Below, piece after piece: positions 51,066-60,654 of a DNA stretch of 64,000 nucleotides. The notes under the pieces were generated by a model that was given only the letters and a program-made list of their open reading frames with translations, was not told the origin of the DNA and did no database searches. Source of the stretch: CAYPAV01 sp964408805 (lineage in GTDB: Bacteria > Pseudomonadota > Alphaproteobacteria > UBA8366); assembly GCA_964408805.1 (NCBI GenBank), contig CAYPAV010000002.1, positions 248,001-312,000 on the forward strand, in the 5' to 3' direction. The first letter of the stretch is position 1, and each line of letters starts with the position of its first letter. Made by a program: the position numbers and the translations under genes.

Positions 51066-51728
51066 CTAACCGCGGTCTTCCAACACCACCGCGCCGATCG
51101 CCATCGTCGCGGCCGCCTGGGTGGGGTCGATCACGGGGAGGCCCAGATTGTCTTGCAGGGGAACGCGATGCTTCGCCATGCCGGCACAGCCCATGATGAT
51201 CACGTCGGCCCCGTCCTCGTCCCGCAATTGCCGGCCGACCGCTTCCATCCGTTCCAAGGTATCGGACCCGCTTTCGCTCTCCGCGACCGTAAGACCGAGC
51301 GGTCGGTCGCCGGCGCAGCGCTCATGCAGCAGCCGTTCGCGCATATGCCGCCAATGCCGCTTCGCCGAGTTGGCCAGGATGGAGATGACGCCGAACCGGT
51401 CGCCCCGGGTCAGCGCCGTCATCATCGCGCATTCGGCAATACCGAAGACCGGACGGTCCGTCATCTCGCGGCAAAGATGGAGCCCAGGATCGCTATAACA
51501 CGCGATCACGAAGGCCGCGGCTTCGTTGTCGGCCTGCACATGGGCCGCCAGCAGGGGCTCGACCTGGCTCGCATGGGCCTGGCTTTCGATGCCTATCGGC
51601 CCCTCCTCCAGGGTGATGCAATCCAGCACCGGGCCGCCCTCGGTTCGAAGCGGTGCCAGAGCCTCCGACATGCTCGCAGTCACCGCCTTGTTGGAGTTCG
51701 GATTGATGATGCGGATGGTCGAGGTCAT
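51066..51728 (-). CDS. Asp/Glu/hydantoin racemase (cysteines intact)
   Basis: A 220-residue racemase with both catalytic cysteines: Cys77 in 'IACYSDPGL' and Cys181 in 'IMGCAGM'. It is the functional counterpart to the cysteine-less protein at 25158. The stop of the hydantoinase gene lies 22 bases upstream, so it probably racemises hydantoin or the derived amino acid amide intermediates to supply the stereoisomer used by the hydantoinase. The start is ATG at 51728, with AAGGA ahead. Confidence 0.88.
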   Translation of the reverse strand: MTSTIRIINPNSNKAVTASMSEALAPLRTEGGPVLDCITLEEGPIGIESQAHASQVEPLLAAHVQADNEAAAFVIACYSDPGLHLCREMTDRPVFGIAECAMMTALTRGDRFGVISILANSAKRHWRHMRERLLHERCAGDRPLGLTVAESESGSDTLERMEAVGRQLRDEDGADVIIMGCAGMAKHRVPLQDNLGLPVIDPTQAAATMAIGAVVLEDRG

Positions 51729-51750
51729 GGCCTGGATTCCTTCGATCCCG

Positions 51751-53217
51751 CTAGACGATCTTGGCGCCGAAATTCCGGGTCGGGTCGGTCTCGGGCGGCA
51801 ACACGCCGCGCGGACGGATGAAATCATACCCCGGCGTCCGCTCCAGGAAATCGCCCGATCCCGGTTCGACATGCAGCTCGCCCGCCTCGACGACGATCCG
51901 GCCCCGGTTGATGACGGTCTCGGGCCATCCGGTCAATTCCATCCCGGCATAGGGCGTATAGTCGACATTGTCGTGTAGCAGGTCGTGGGTCACGGTGACC
52001 TTCCGCTCCGGGTCCCAGATCGCGATATCGGCGTCGCCGCCGACCGCAATCGTGCCCTTGCGGGGGTGCAGACCGTAGATCTTCGCCGCATTGGTCGACG
52101 TCAAGGCGACGAACTCGTTGAGCGACAAGCGCCCCTTGCCGACCCCTTCCGAGAACAGCAACGGCATCCGAAGCTCGATCCCCGGCACCCCGTTGGCGAT
52201 GCTCTTGAAGGGCGGGTTGGGACCCGCATGCAGCTTGCCCGTCTCGTCGAAGCGGTAGGGCGCGTGGTCGGAGGAAAAGACCTGGAAGGTCCCGTTCCGA
52301 AGGCCCCGCCACATCGCTTCCTGGTCGGCCGCGTCGCGGGGCGGCGGGCTGCAACAGAACATGGCGCCGTCCATGCCGTCGCGATCGAGATCGTCGGCGG
52401 TCAGGAACAGATATTGGGGGCAGGTCTCGGCGAATATCTTCAACCCATCATCCTGGGCCTTCCGGATGACGCTGGCGGCCTCGTCGGTCGAGACATGGAC
52501 GACGAGGAGCGGCGTGTCGATCAACCGCGCCAGCTGGATCGCCCGGTTCGAGGCCTCCGCCTCGGCGATCCGCGCATGGCTCATGGCGTGATAGCGGGGC
52601 GCCGTGTGCCCGCCTTGCAGCAACCGCTCGCTCAGCCAGCGAATGACGTCGTCGTTCTCGGCATGGACCATGGTCATGGCCCCGTGCTCGCGCGCGACCG
52701 AGAGCACGTTCAGGAAATCCTCGTCGGCGAGCTTCAACAGCGGATAAGTCAGGAACACCTTGAACGAGGTATAACCCTCCTGGATCAGGGCCGGCAGCTC
52801 CTGGCCAAGGACCTGTTCGTTGGCGTCCGAGACGATCAGGTGGAAGGCATAATCGATCACCGATTTCGGCCCGGCCCGGTCGTGGTAGAGCTTCACGACA
52901 TCGCGGAGGCTCTGCCCCCGGTGCTGGGCCGCGAAGGGCACGATGGTCGTATTGCCGCCAAAGGCCGCCGAGATCGAGCCGCTCTTGTAGTCGTCCGCCG
53001 CCATGATCCCCATGCCGGATTCCTGCTCGATATGGCAATGCGCCTCGACGCCCCCCGGCAACACCAGTTTTCCGGCCGCCTCGATCACCCGCGCGCCCTC
53101 GCCCAAATCCTCGGCGACCGCCGTGATGCGGCCGCCGGCGATGCCGACATCCGCCTTAACCGTGTCCGACGCGGTGGCGACAACGCCGCCCCGGATCACC
53201 AAATCAAATGCCGCCAC
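51751..53217 (-). CDS. Dihydropyrimidinase / D-hydantoinase family amidohydrolase
   Basis: A 488-residue cyclic amidohydrolase. The binuclear metal site is given by 'EAHCHIEQ' (HxH), carboxylated Lys in 'SFKVFLTY', His in 'MVHAEN' and 'VVHVST', and Asp in 'FSSDHAPY'. It opens the ring of dihydropyrimidines or 5-substituted hydantoins. The start is GTG at 53217, with GAGGAGAG ahead; the frame extends upstream without a better site. It forms an operon with the racemase at 51066. Confidence 0.9.
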   Translation of the reverse strand: MAAFDLVIRGGVVATASDTVKADVGIAGGRITAVAEDLGEGARVIEAAGKLVLPGGVEAHCHIEQESGMGIMAADDYKSGSISAAFGGNTTIVPFAAQHRGQSLRDVVKLYHDRAGPKSVIDYAFHLIVSDANEQVLGQELPALIQEGYTSFKVFLTYPLLKLADEDFLNVLSVAREHGAMTMVHAENDDVIRWLSERLLQGGHTAPRYHAMSHARIAEAEASNRAIQLARLIDTPLLVVHVSTDEAASVIRKAQDDGLKIFAETCPQYLFLTADDLDRDGMDGAMFCCSPPPRDAADQEAMWRGLRNGTFQVFSSDHAPYRFDETGKLHAGPNPPFKSIANGVPGIELRMPLLFSEGVGKGRLSLNEFVALTSTNAAKIYGLHPRKGTIAVGGDADIAIWDPERKVTVTHDLLHDNVDYTPYAGMELTGWPETVINRGRIVVEAGELHVEPGSGDFLERTPGYDFIRPRGVLPPETDPTRNFGAKIV

Positions 53218-53410
53218 GCCATCTCTCCTCGCAAGCTCTCCCTGGGGGGAGCCTAAACCAGCGCCGGGCGGGGTGACAAATTTCACGTTTCGGGCGTTCA
53301 GGTTTGGACCACGTCACAAAGCGCATAGCTCTCACTCGGGCAAGAGGGAATTGTCTATTTAATAAGTATACTGTCCCTACGTTTGTTGTGTTTGGACCCT
53401 GTATTTGACG

Positions 53411-54121
53411 CTAGAGATTTGGATCACTCCCCGACATTTTAAGCATTTCGACGATCCGTTCCTTGGGCCAGGTTCGAGGGGCGGCGGGCGCCGTTCCCGG
53501 GCCGACCACTTCCGTGCCCCATCCGGGTCGGTCGACGATCACGGTCTTGCCATCAGCCGTAACGGTCAAGGCACTCGGTTTCCCCTTGGACCGCGGGTCC
53601 TCCAACAAAACGATACAGCCGGCGTTATTCTCATCGACAATGGCCAGAACATGCGTTCCCCGGATACCGATCGTGGCCAGCGGCGTCCGCAGCACCACCT
53701 CCGGGGCGTTCAACCTCCCAATCTTCCCCGAGAGATACCGGAATGCACCGCTCGCGATGCTGACGACGAACCTGTTCACCTTCTCTTCGTCAGGGGAAAA
53801 CACCAGATCGTCCAAAGTTATATCGGCGTCCGCGCCAACGGAAATTTCGCTGCCGTCCAGAAAGCCGACGAGCAAGCGCCCGACCGGTCCGGTAACGATC
53901 CGTTCCCCCTTTCGAACCTGCTTATCCTTCATCAGGTTGATGGGCGGCGCCATGCTGGGGGACGTGGCGGCCTGTTCCGCCTTGAGAATATTGCCGATTT
54001 TCGGACCCGGCGCGCCTCCGGCAAGTGCCGATCCCGGAGAAATGCTCCAGAGGCCAATGACAAGCAGGGCGGACCACGCCAGACGCGGGGAGAAGTATGG
54101 GGGCGGACGGTTTAGGGGCAT
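53411..54121 (-). CDS. FecR-domain exported protein
   Basis: A 236-residue protein with a signal peptide ending near 'SPGSALAGG'. The mature part holds a FecR-type domain: 'QVRKGERIVTGPVGRLLVGFLDGSEISVGADADITLDDLVF' in parts, then 'VVSIASGAFRYLSGKIG' and 'VVLRTPLATIGIRGTHVLAIVD'. Members sense or bind surface structures; no sigma factor or TonB receptor lies beside it, so it is an orphan FecR-like protein. The start is ATG at 54121, with GGGAAA ahead, preferred over ATG at 54154. Confidence 0.8.
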   Translation of the reverse strand: MPLNRPPPYFSPRLAWSALLVIGLWSISPGSALAGGAPGPKIGNILKAEQAATSPSMAPPINLMKDKQVRKGERIVTGPVGRLLVGFLDGSEISVGADADITLDDLVFSPDEEKVNRFVVSIASGAFRYLSGKIGRLNAPEVVLRTPLATIGIRGTHVLAIVDENNAGCIVLLEDPRSKGKPSALTVTADGKTVIVDRPGWGTEVVGPGTAPAAPRTWPKERIVEMLKMSGSDPNL

Positions 54122-54224
54122 GGCTCGATTTCCCGGTGTTGGAACAGGTTCCATATTGCTGGACGGTTTGGCGGTCGAGGTAAAGCGTAATCCGGTTGCC
54201 GACCTTGCGGAAACGCCGTCGTCG

Positions 54225-54300
54225 ATGTCCGGAAACGAGGGCTAAGCGGACGCAAAATTTGCTCAATCGGAAATCTTCGCTCGTGACCCAATTCGGACAT
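54225..54300. repeat. Dispersed intergenic repeat, partial copy R1
   Basis: Within the 343-base gap 54122-54464, which otherwise shows no gene I can support. The core is ATGTCCGGAAACGAGGGC, followed by TAAGCGGACGCAAAAT, and further on GACCC and CGGACAT. The same arrangement recurs in R2-R4 between 56.8 and 62.8 kb. Confidence 0.6.
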
Positions 54301-54464
54301 CGTGTTGGTTCGTGTCTCCTTTCGATTTCTTCGGCAAAATGGACACCGCGCCAAATACGGCTAAGCTTTGTCGGCAGCGTTCTTGGCGGTGAAGAGGGGG
54401 CATGGCCGAGGCCATCCCTATCCTGATGACTTAACATGTCGGTCGTTAAGGAAGGTAACAGCAG

Positions 54465-55982
54465 ATGCACACATTTATTGATCCACTGAAACGCGCCCTG
54501 CAGATCGGCCCAACGGAAATCGCGCTGGTCGATGGGGATGTAGAGATAACTTACAACGAATTGTGGCGTCGCTGTGGCCTTCTGGTTGGGGCGCTCGCGA
54601 ATTTGGGCGCCGGGAAAGGTGATCGCATCGCCATTCTAGCGAACAACTCCCACCGGTATGTCGAAACCTATGTAGCGGTACCCGCCGGCGGCATGGTCGT
54701 GGTGCCACTGAATACGCGCCACGCCATGCCGGAACTGGTGTATGCGCTCAGGGATTCCGGCGCCAGGATTTTGCTGACCGATCGGTCCGAGGTGGGAGAA
54801 CTTGCGGATGTGGTGGATCATGTCATCACCTTGCCCGGCGATTATGAGGGCATGTTAGCGAATGCATCGGAAGCGAATCTGGAAGGAGAGGCCGACGAGA
54901 ATGATCTCGCGGGTTTATTCTATACGGGCGGGACAACGGGAGCGAGCAAGGGCGTTATGCTGACGCACCGAAACCTGATCGCTAACACCTACAATTGGTT
55001 AGCGGCCGTTCCGCAGTCGGCCCGCGACACGACTCTTGTGATGGCGCCCATGTTTCACGCGGCCGGTTCCAACGGTATCCTCGGTGCGATTTGGATGGGT
55101 TCGCGCCAGGTGTCCCTCGGCGCTTTCGATCCGATTATGGTCTTGGACCTGATCGAGAAACACCGGGTCAATATAGCCCTTGGCGTGCCAACGATGCTGG
55201 CCGCGATAGCGGAAGAGCAGCATTCGAATCCTCGCAATACCAGCAGCCTTGAAATCTTGGCGCATGGCGGCTCCCCAATCGCGACGGAAGTCGTCCGGCG
55301 CATTAGCGACGCCTTCCCGACCGCCCAGATGATGGAGGTTTATGGCGCCACGGAAGCGTCCCCTCTTGTGACGATTCTCGACCATGAAGAAAAGCTCTTC
55401 GATGATCCAAGAGCACGTTCCTGCGGCAGGTCCGTCGTTGGGTGCTCAATCGCCATCCGCGACCCGAACGGCGAGGAACTGGCCAGTGGTGAAGTTGGCG
55501 AGGTGGTTGTCACCGGAACCAATGTCATGAAGGGCTACTGGAATAAGGAAGAACAGACCGCCGCAGTACTGAAAAACGGCGCCTATTGGACGGGTGATCT
55601 CGGTTACCTGGACGAGGCAGGTTATCTGTATTTGGTTGACCGCTCGAAAGACATGATCGTCAGTGGCGGCGAAAACGTGTATTCGACGGAAGTCGAGGAG
55701 GTTTTATACAAACATCCCGCCGTTCTGGAAGCCGCCGCCTTTGGTGTGCCGGACGACAAGTGGGGAGAGGCGGTACATGCGGTTGTCGTACCCCGAAAGG
55801 AACACGGCAATGTGGATCCCGCGGAGATTATTGCGTTTTGCCGAGAGCATATCGCCGGTTACAAGATACCGAAGGCGATCGATATTCAGCACGATCCGCT
55901 GCCCAAATCCGGGCCGGGTAAGGTATTGAAACGCGAACTACGGGCACCTTACTGGACTTCCTCGGATCGATCGGTGAACTAG
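54465..55982 (+). CDS. AMP-dependent acyl-CoA synthetase/ligase
   Basis: A 505-residue adenylate-forming enzyme. Motif P-loop 'LFYTGGTTGASKGVMLTH', 'EVYGATEASPLVTIL', 'YWTGDLGYLDEAGYLYLVDRSKDMIVSGGENVYSTEVEEVL' in parts, and the final 'PKSGPGKVLKRELR' with catalytic Lys make it complete. It activates a carboxylic acid to acyl-AMP and acyl-CoA; the chain-length range is not evident. The start is ATG at 54465, with AAGGAAGG ahead. Confidence 0.93.
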   Translation: MHTFIDPLKRALQIGPTEIALVDGDVEITYNELWRRCGLLVGALANLGAGKGDRIAILANNSHRYVETYVAVPAGGMVVVPLNTRHAMPELVYALRDSGARILLTDRSEVGELADVVDHVITLPGDYEGMLANASEANLEGEADENDLAGLFYTGGTTGASKGVMLTHRNLIANTYNWLAAVPQSARDTTLVMAPMFHAAGSNGILGAIWMGSRQVSLGAFDPIMVLDLIEKHRVNIALGVPTMLAAIAEEQHSNPRNTSSLEILAHGGSPIATEVVRRISDAFPTAQMMEVYGATEASPLVTILDHEEKLFDDPRARSCGRSVVGCSIAIRDPNGEELASGEVGEVVVTGTNVMKGYWNKEEQTAAVLKNGAYWTGDLGYLDEAGYLYLVDRSKDMIVSGGENVYSTEVEEVLYKHPAVLEAAAFGVPDDKWGEAVHAVVVPRKEHGNVDPAEIIAFCREHIAGYKIPKAIDIQHDPLPKSGPGKVLKRELRAPYWTSSDRSVN

Positions 55983-56113
55983 TCCTCGAGAAAGTATTGG
56001 CACGTTCAGCCATCGGTGCGAAAGCACTCTGACCTTCGGTAAAACGGGTTAAACGGGGACACCATACCTATTTCTCTGCCTTATCGTATACGTCAATCTG
56101 CCTGAGCCACCCT

Positions 56114-56557
56114 TTAACATGTATTGCGTCTCCGTATTAACAGTGAAACCGGAGTCCAGACGTCTTTTCGGCGCGCGGAGCGTTCTTCGCGCGTTTCCTT
56201 TTCAAAGAAGGCTTGCTTGGCTTCGCCGAACTGCTTGCCTCTATTCTCAGTTAAATTCGCATTCAAGATTCCAAAGAGCTGATCATCGATCTGCTGCAGC
56301 GCGCCGATATAGTTGCCGCAGTTCTCGCAGATCAGAAAATCCACCATGTTCATCCCGAAATGATACCGGTTTAACCGGGATTCATCCTGTACGCGTATTT
56401 CGATGTGCCCTTCGGAATCACTCAGCGAGCGCATATCGTGCGAACGGCAGAAATCACATTGGCATGCGTGTAACCACATATCCTGAGGTTGCTTGTCGGT
56501 CGTTAACGTGGCCGTCAGATTGCCGCAATGACACGCGCTCTTGATGGTCTTGGCCAT
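56114..56557 (-). CDS. GFA family zinc protein (glutathione-dependent formaldehyde-activating enzyme-like)
   Basis: A 147-residue protein with the CENP-V/GFA zinc fold. The cysteine sets are 'CHCGNL', 'CQCDFCRSH' and 'CENCGNYIG', which bind two zinc ions. Most family members have unproven function despite the name. The start is ATG at 56557, with AAGGAAG ahead; the frame extends 86 codons upstream without homology. Confidence 0.85.
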   Translation of the reverse strand: MAKTIKSACHCGNLTATLTTDKQPQDMWLHACQCDFCRSHDMRSLSDSEGHIEIRVQDESRLNRYHFGMNMVDFLICENCGNYIGALQQIDDQLFGILNANLTENRGKQFGEAKQAFFEKETREERSARRKDVWTPVSLLIRRRNTC

Positions 56558-56829
56558 GAGAGATTCTTCCTTGCTCAGCCTCTTATTAGGATCTATCCAC
56601 AACACTGAAAAATCCGCTATCTCTATCATACCGGTGGTGCCCGACCGAGGGCGATCAAGGTCGGTGCGGTGGCGCCCGCCGACAATGTCGTCCGCATGGC
56701 CCGAGCCCAGCGTAAGCATGGTTGGCCAAATGAACAGCCCGTCGCCGTTCGGGCGCCTTCGGACGCACACCGGCCAAAGAGGGGAAGACCTCCATAACGG
56801 CGCCGGCGTCCGCATGTCCGATTGTGGCT

Positions 56830-56997
56830 AATTCTCGCCCAAGACCACGATCCGAATTTACTTCCGGAATGGGGGGATAAGCCGCCGTCAGTTCTTTTGC
56901 TTCCGAAATCGCAGCAATTGATGTCCGGAAACGGAGTGAAAGCGGACGGAATATCTGGCGGCCGAAAATGGCTACTGTTGGCCATGAGCGGACGTTC
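56830..56997. repeat. Dispersed intergenic repeat, copy R2
   Basis: Lies in the 521-base gap 56558-57078, where no gene can be supported. The order of segments AAGCCGCCGTCAGTTCTT, a short spacer, ATGTCCGGAAACGGAGTG, AAAGCGGACGGAATAT, and a final GAGCGGACGTT matches R3 nearly throughout its length (about 170 bases). It ends about 80 bases upstream of the decayed cyclase gene. Confidence 0.65.
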
Positions 56998-57039
56998 TGC
57001 CGCACGCGGGGTGTGGCGTTTCCTTTACTGCTTCTTCGT

Positions 57040-57780
57040 CATCTTTGCTAAACTCGGTTGTCTTGACGGGGGGAGTGAATGGCCGAGGAAGATGTCACTC
57101 GGCGGCTCGCGGCTGTGCTTGCCGCGGACGTGGCGGGCTATACGCGGCTGATGGAAGAGGACACCGACGGCACCGTCGCCGCCTGGCGGGCCGCCCGCGC
57201 CGAGATCATCGATCCCGCCGTCGCCGAACACGCCGGCCGCGTCGTCAAACTGACGGGCGACGGGTTCCTGGCCGAGTTCGCGACGGTCTTGGACGCGGTC
57301 AAGTGCGCCCGCCATGCAGGACGGGCTGGCGGCGGGTCTGCTCGACTTCCGCATGGGCGTGAACCTCGGTGACATCGTCGATGACGGCGAAGACATTCAC
57401 GGAGAGGGCGTCAACATCGCGGCCCGTATCGAGGGCCTCGCCGACCCCGGCGGCATTTGCATCTCGGGCGATGCCTACAACCAGGTTCGTAATAGGTTGA
57501 CGCATCGCTTCGAGGACCTGGGCGAGCATGAGGTCAAGAACGTCTCGGCACCGGTCAGGGTCTACCGGGTCGCGGTCGATGCCGCCGCCTCCGGCGCGCC
57601 ATCCCAGGGCTCCCCGGACCAGCCGCTGGCCTTGCCCGACAAACCCTCCATAGCGGTGTTGCCGTTCGAAAACATGTCCGGCGATCCCGAGCAGGAGTAT
57701 TTCTCGGACGGCATCACCGAAGACATCATCACGGGTCTCTCCAGGTTACGCTGGTTTCTTGTCATCGCGCGCAATTCGAC
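57040..57780 (+). repeat. Direct repeat, first copy (5' half of duplicated cyclase gene)
   Basis: Near-identical to 58808-59553, from about 39 bases ahead of the start codon (including 'GTCTTGACGGGGGGAGTG') through the cyclase domain and into the linker. The nucleotide match is high enough to indicate a recent tandem duplication or gene conversion. I compared it by eye only. Confidence 0.75.
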
Positions 57781-58152
57781 GTTCGTTTAAAAAGGGCGAT
57801 CCGTTGACGTAAAGGAGGTCGGGCGCGAGCTTGGCGTGCAATACGTGCTCGAGGGGAGCGTCCGAAAAGCCGGAAATCGAGTGCCGCCCATTACATGGCA
57901 TTTCGATATGACGAGGCTGTCGAGTGGGGGCGCAAGGCGACAATGGAACAACCCGGCCGTATGGGAAGCTGGCGCACGCTAAGTGCGAGCCTGGCGCAGG
58001 CCGGACGTACCGAGGAGGCGAAGGAAGCAATGGCGACGCTGCGAAACCTGCAACCTAACCTCTCGATCGCTTGGATCGAGCAACACGTTCCCTATACGGA
58101 ACGAGCAATGCCGCATTTCATCGAGGGCATGCGAAAGGCCGGTCTCGCCTAG
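57079..58152 (+). pseudogene. Decayed adenylate cyclase-TPR gene
   Basis: Homologous to the intact neighbour at 58847-60607 but broken in three ways. Two bases (AT) are missing after codon 76 near 57309, which shifts the frame. A TAA at 57788 follows 'IARNSTFV', where the intact copy reads on. After about 57882 most of the TPR region (roughly 240 residues) is deleted, and the C-terminal 'RYDEAVEWGRKATMEQPG' part follows to the TAG at 58150. The cyclase domain still shows 'LAADVAGYTRLMEED' and 'NIAARIEGLADPGGICIS'. It is unlikely to make a working enzyme. Confidence 0.85.
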
Positions 58153-58197
58153 GTTCCTCAAAACGCTCTGGCACGATTTGGCGGTACGGAGGCGAAA

Positions 58198-58623
58198 CTA
58201 CCTGGCGGTGGGTTTTCCTAAATCAGTAACACACACTTTAATTCCATCATTGCGAAGATGCTTCTCATTGGCACCGGCTTTGACATAAATTTCGCCAAAT
58301 TCGTCCACAATATTATCGATCATCATTTGCACTCTCGGATCGAGCCACGCATGTGGGTAGCCGGGATCGCAATCGGCGACGAAGTAATCATGTTCATTTG
58401 CGTAGAAAACGACTTTGCATTTATCAGGCCGCAGATCATCGGGAACAGAAGTGTCTACTAACCATAGGCATATAAACTCTCGACATGCCGACGGGCGTTG
58501 GTCGTAAATCTTGCAGCCCGACTTTTTGTCGCAATGCCGGCACCAGGCGCTACGGGGTGTGGATGCTTCGTCCACTCCAAGCACCTTGCAACAAAGCGTA
58601 CAGGTTCCACAGGTCCGTTCCAT
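58198..58623 (-). CDS. YkgJ-type cysteine cluster protein
   Basis: A 141-residue protein beginning 'MERTCGTCTLCCKVLGV', with a CxxCxxCC cluster followed by 'WCRHCDKKSGCKIYDQRPSACREF'. This is the zinc- or iron-chelate domain of the YkgJ/UPF0153 family, whose biochemical role is unsettled. The start is ATG at 58623; no ribosome binding site is obvious, and the frame extends 50 codons upstream without homology. It lies between the decayed and intact cyclase copies, on the opposite strand. Confidence 0.75.
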   Translation of the reverse strand: MERTCGTCTLCCKVLGVDEASTPRSAWCRHCDKKSGCKIYDQRPSACREFICLWLVDTSVPDDLRPDKCKVVFYANEHDYFVADCDPGYPHAWLDPRVQMMIDNIVDEFGEIYVKAGANEKHLRNDGIKVCVTDLGKPTAR

Positions 58624-58746
58624 AATGGTAATCGTGTAGCCGTTGGCGGCGAGGGTCAATTGCGTCGCGAGGGCGACTCTTTTCGCCCATACCGCCAGCA
58701 TGAATGATGACGCGGCCCTATCCAAGCCCATCGCCGAAGTTGTCGA

Positions 58747-58766
58747 AGACCCAAAGCGGACGTTGG
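58747..58766. repeat. Fragment of the dispersed repeat
   Basis: The 3' part only: GACCCAAAGCGGACGTTGG, the same motif that closes the longer copies. It lies about 40 bases ahead of the second direct-repeat copy. Confidence 0.5.
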
Positions 58767-58807
58767 GGTGCAAGCCCGGGGCCGCCGTACTAATTCCTAT
58801 TTCCGGC

Positions 58808-59553
58808 CATCTTCGCTAAGCTCGGCTGTCTTGACGGGGGGAGTGAATGGCCGAGGAAGATGTCACTCGTCGGCTCGCGGCTGTGCTTGCCGCGGACGTG
58901 GCGGGTTATACGCGGCTGATGGAAGAGGACACCGACGGCACCGTTGCCGCCTGGCGGGCCGCCCGCGCCGAGATCATCGATCCCGCCGTCGCCGAACACG
59001 CCGGCCGCGTCGTCAAACTGACGGGCGACGGGTTCCTGGCCGAGTTCGCGACGGTCCAGGACGCTGTCAAGTGCGCCATCGCCATGCAGGAAGAGCTGGC
59101 GGCGGGTCCGCTCCACTTCCGCATGGGTGTGAACCTCGGCGACATCGTCGATGACGGCAAGGACATTCACGGGGAAGGCGTCAACATCGCGGCCCGTATC
59201 GAAGGCCTCGCCGAGCCCGGCGGCATCTGTATCTCGGGCGACGCCTACAATCAGGTCCGGAACAGGTTGACGCACTCCTTCGAGGACCTGGGCGAGCATG
59301 TCGTCAAGAATGTCTCGGCACCAGTCCGGGTCTACCGGGTCGCGGTCGATGCCGCCGCCGCATCCGGCACGCCATCCGAGGTCTTCCCGGACCAGCCGCT
59401 GGCCCTGCCCGACAAACCCTCCATCGCGGTACTGCCGTTCGACAACATGTCGGATGATCCGGGGCAGGAGTATTTCGCCGACGGCATCGCGGAGGACGTC
59501 ATCACCGCGCTCTCACATATTCGATGGTTCTTCGTTATCGCCCGCAACTCGAG
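58808..59553 (+). repeat. Direct repeat, second copy (5' half of duplicated cyclase gene)
   Basis: Partner of 57040-57780, offset by 1768-1773 bases. It starts in the leader before the start codon and runs through the cyclase domain into the linker. This copy has the intact reading frame and includes the AT dinucleotide missing from the first. Confidence 0.75.
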
Positions 59554-60607
59554 CTTCGCTTTCAAGGGTCAATCACCCGATATCCGGCACGTGGCGCGGG
59601 ACCTCGGCGTGCGCTATGTCCTCGAGGGCAGCGTACGCAAGGCGGGTAAAAGAGTCCGGTTGACAGCGCAGCTCATCGACGGCTCGACCGGGACCCACCT
59701 CTGGGCCGAGCGTTATGATCGGGACATGGAGGACATCTTCGATCTACAGGACGAGCTGACCCGGACGATCGTGGGCGCCATCGAGCCCGAGATGAGCAAG
59801 GCGGAGCAGGGCCGCGCTCAGCTCAAGAAACCCGAAACGCTCGATATGTGGGATATTTATCAGCGCGGCATGTCCGAATTACATCGTTTGACAGTTGAGA
59901 GTTTGCCCGAGGCCGAGGCGGCGCTCACAAGTGTCACGGAGGTCGATCCCGACTTCGCCGCCGCCTACGCGGGTCTCGCCGACGTCCATTTTTACAAGAC
60001 CGTACTTGGATTTACCGAAGATCCGGAGACCTCTCGAAAGAAGGCACTCGCCGCCGGTCGCCGGGCTGTCGAACTCGATCGCGAAGATTCACGAGCACGC
60101 TGCGCTCTGGGACGCGCCTATCACGTCAATCGCATGTTCGATCCCGCTAACTCGGAGTTTCAAGCGGCACTTGAAATCAACCCGAGCAACGCGCTGGCAC
60201 ACCTCGGACTTGGTGTAGGCCTTATTTATTCGGGATCGCCGGACCCAGACGCCGCTTTGCCGCACTTGGATAGCGCGATCCGTTTAAGTCCGCACGACGC
60301 CAACCTTGGCTCGTTTTACGTCCGCAAGGCGCAGGCGCATCTGTACCTGCGAAACCACGACGAGGCCGTTATTTGGGCGCGGCGCGCACTCCAACTGCCA
60401 AATTTTCAATGGTCTCGACATGTCATGCTGATCTCGGCGCTTGGCCATCTCGGCAAGATCGATGAAGCGCGGCCAGTGCTGGAGGAGTTATTGGTCCGAA
60501 TTCCGAATTTCTCGGTGCAATTCGCTCTCGATTTCTCGCCGTGGACCGACGACGACCACTTCAGCCATTTGATCGATGGCCTCCATAAGGCGGGTTGGAA
60601 AGGCTGA
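58847..60607 (+). CDS. Class III adenylate cyclase with TolB-like/TPR C-terminus
   Basis: A 586-residue protein. Residues of about 5-165 are a class III cyclase domain ('LAADVAGYTRLMEEDTDG' with a metal Asp, 'KLTGDGFLAEF' with the second Asp, and 'VNIAARIEGLAEPGGICIS'). A linker leads to 'SIAVLPFDNMSDDPGQEYFADGIAEDVITAL', the FlgO/TolB-like segment of this architecture, and TPR repeats fill the C-terminus. No membrane segment is seen. The start is ATG at 58847, with GGGGGGAG ahead. The neighbour at 57079 is its broken duplicate. Confidence 0.9.
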   Translation: MAEEDVTRRLAAVLAADVAGYTRLMEEDTDGTVAAWRAARAEIIDPAVAEHAGRVVKLTGDGFLAEFATVQDAVKCAIAMQEELAAGPLHFRMGVNLGDIVDDGKDIHGEGVNIAARIEGLAEPGGICISGDAYNQVRNRLTHSFEDLGEHVVKNVSAPVRVYRVAVDAAAASGTPSEVFPDQPLALPDKPSIAVLPFDNMSDDPGQEYFADGIAEDVITALSHIRWFFVIARNSSFAFKGQSPDIRHVARDLGVRYVLEGSVRKAGKRVRLTAQLIDGSTGTHLWAERYDRDMEDIFDLQDELTRTIVGAIEPEMSKAEQGRAQLKKPETLDMWDIYQRGMSELHRLTVESLPEAEAALTSVTEVDPDFAAAYAGLADVHFYKTVLGFTEDPETSRKKALAAGRRAVELDREDSRARCALGRAYHVNRMFDPANSEFQAALEINPSNALAHLGLGVGLIYSGSPDPDAALPHLDSAIRLSPHDANLGSFYVRKAQAHLYLRNHDEAVIWARRALQLPNFQWSRHVMLISALGHLGKIDEARPVLEELLVRIPNFSVQFALDFSPWTDDDHFSHLIDGLHKAGWKG

Positions 60608-60654
60608 TAGTGAGGCTTTGCCGGGGGTTACCCGAAGGTCGGCTCTCGGCTATT

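Noticed and set aside
56558..56815. Upstream extension of the GFA frame
   Set aside because: Eighty-six codons without homology, and a good ribosome binding site precedes ATG 56557.
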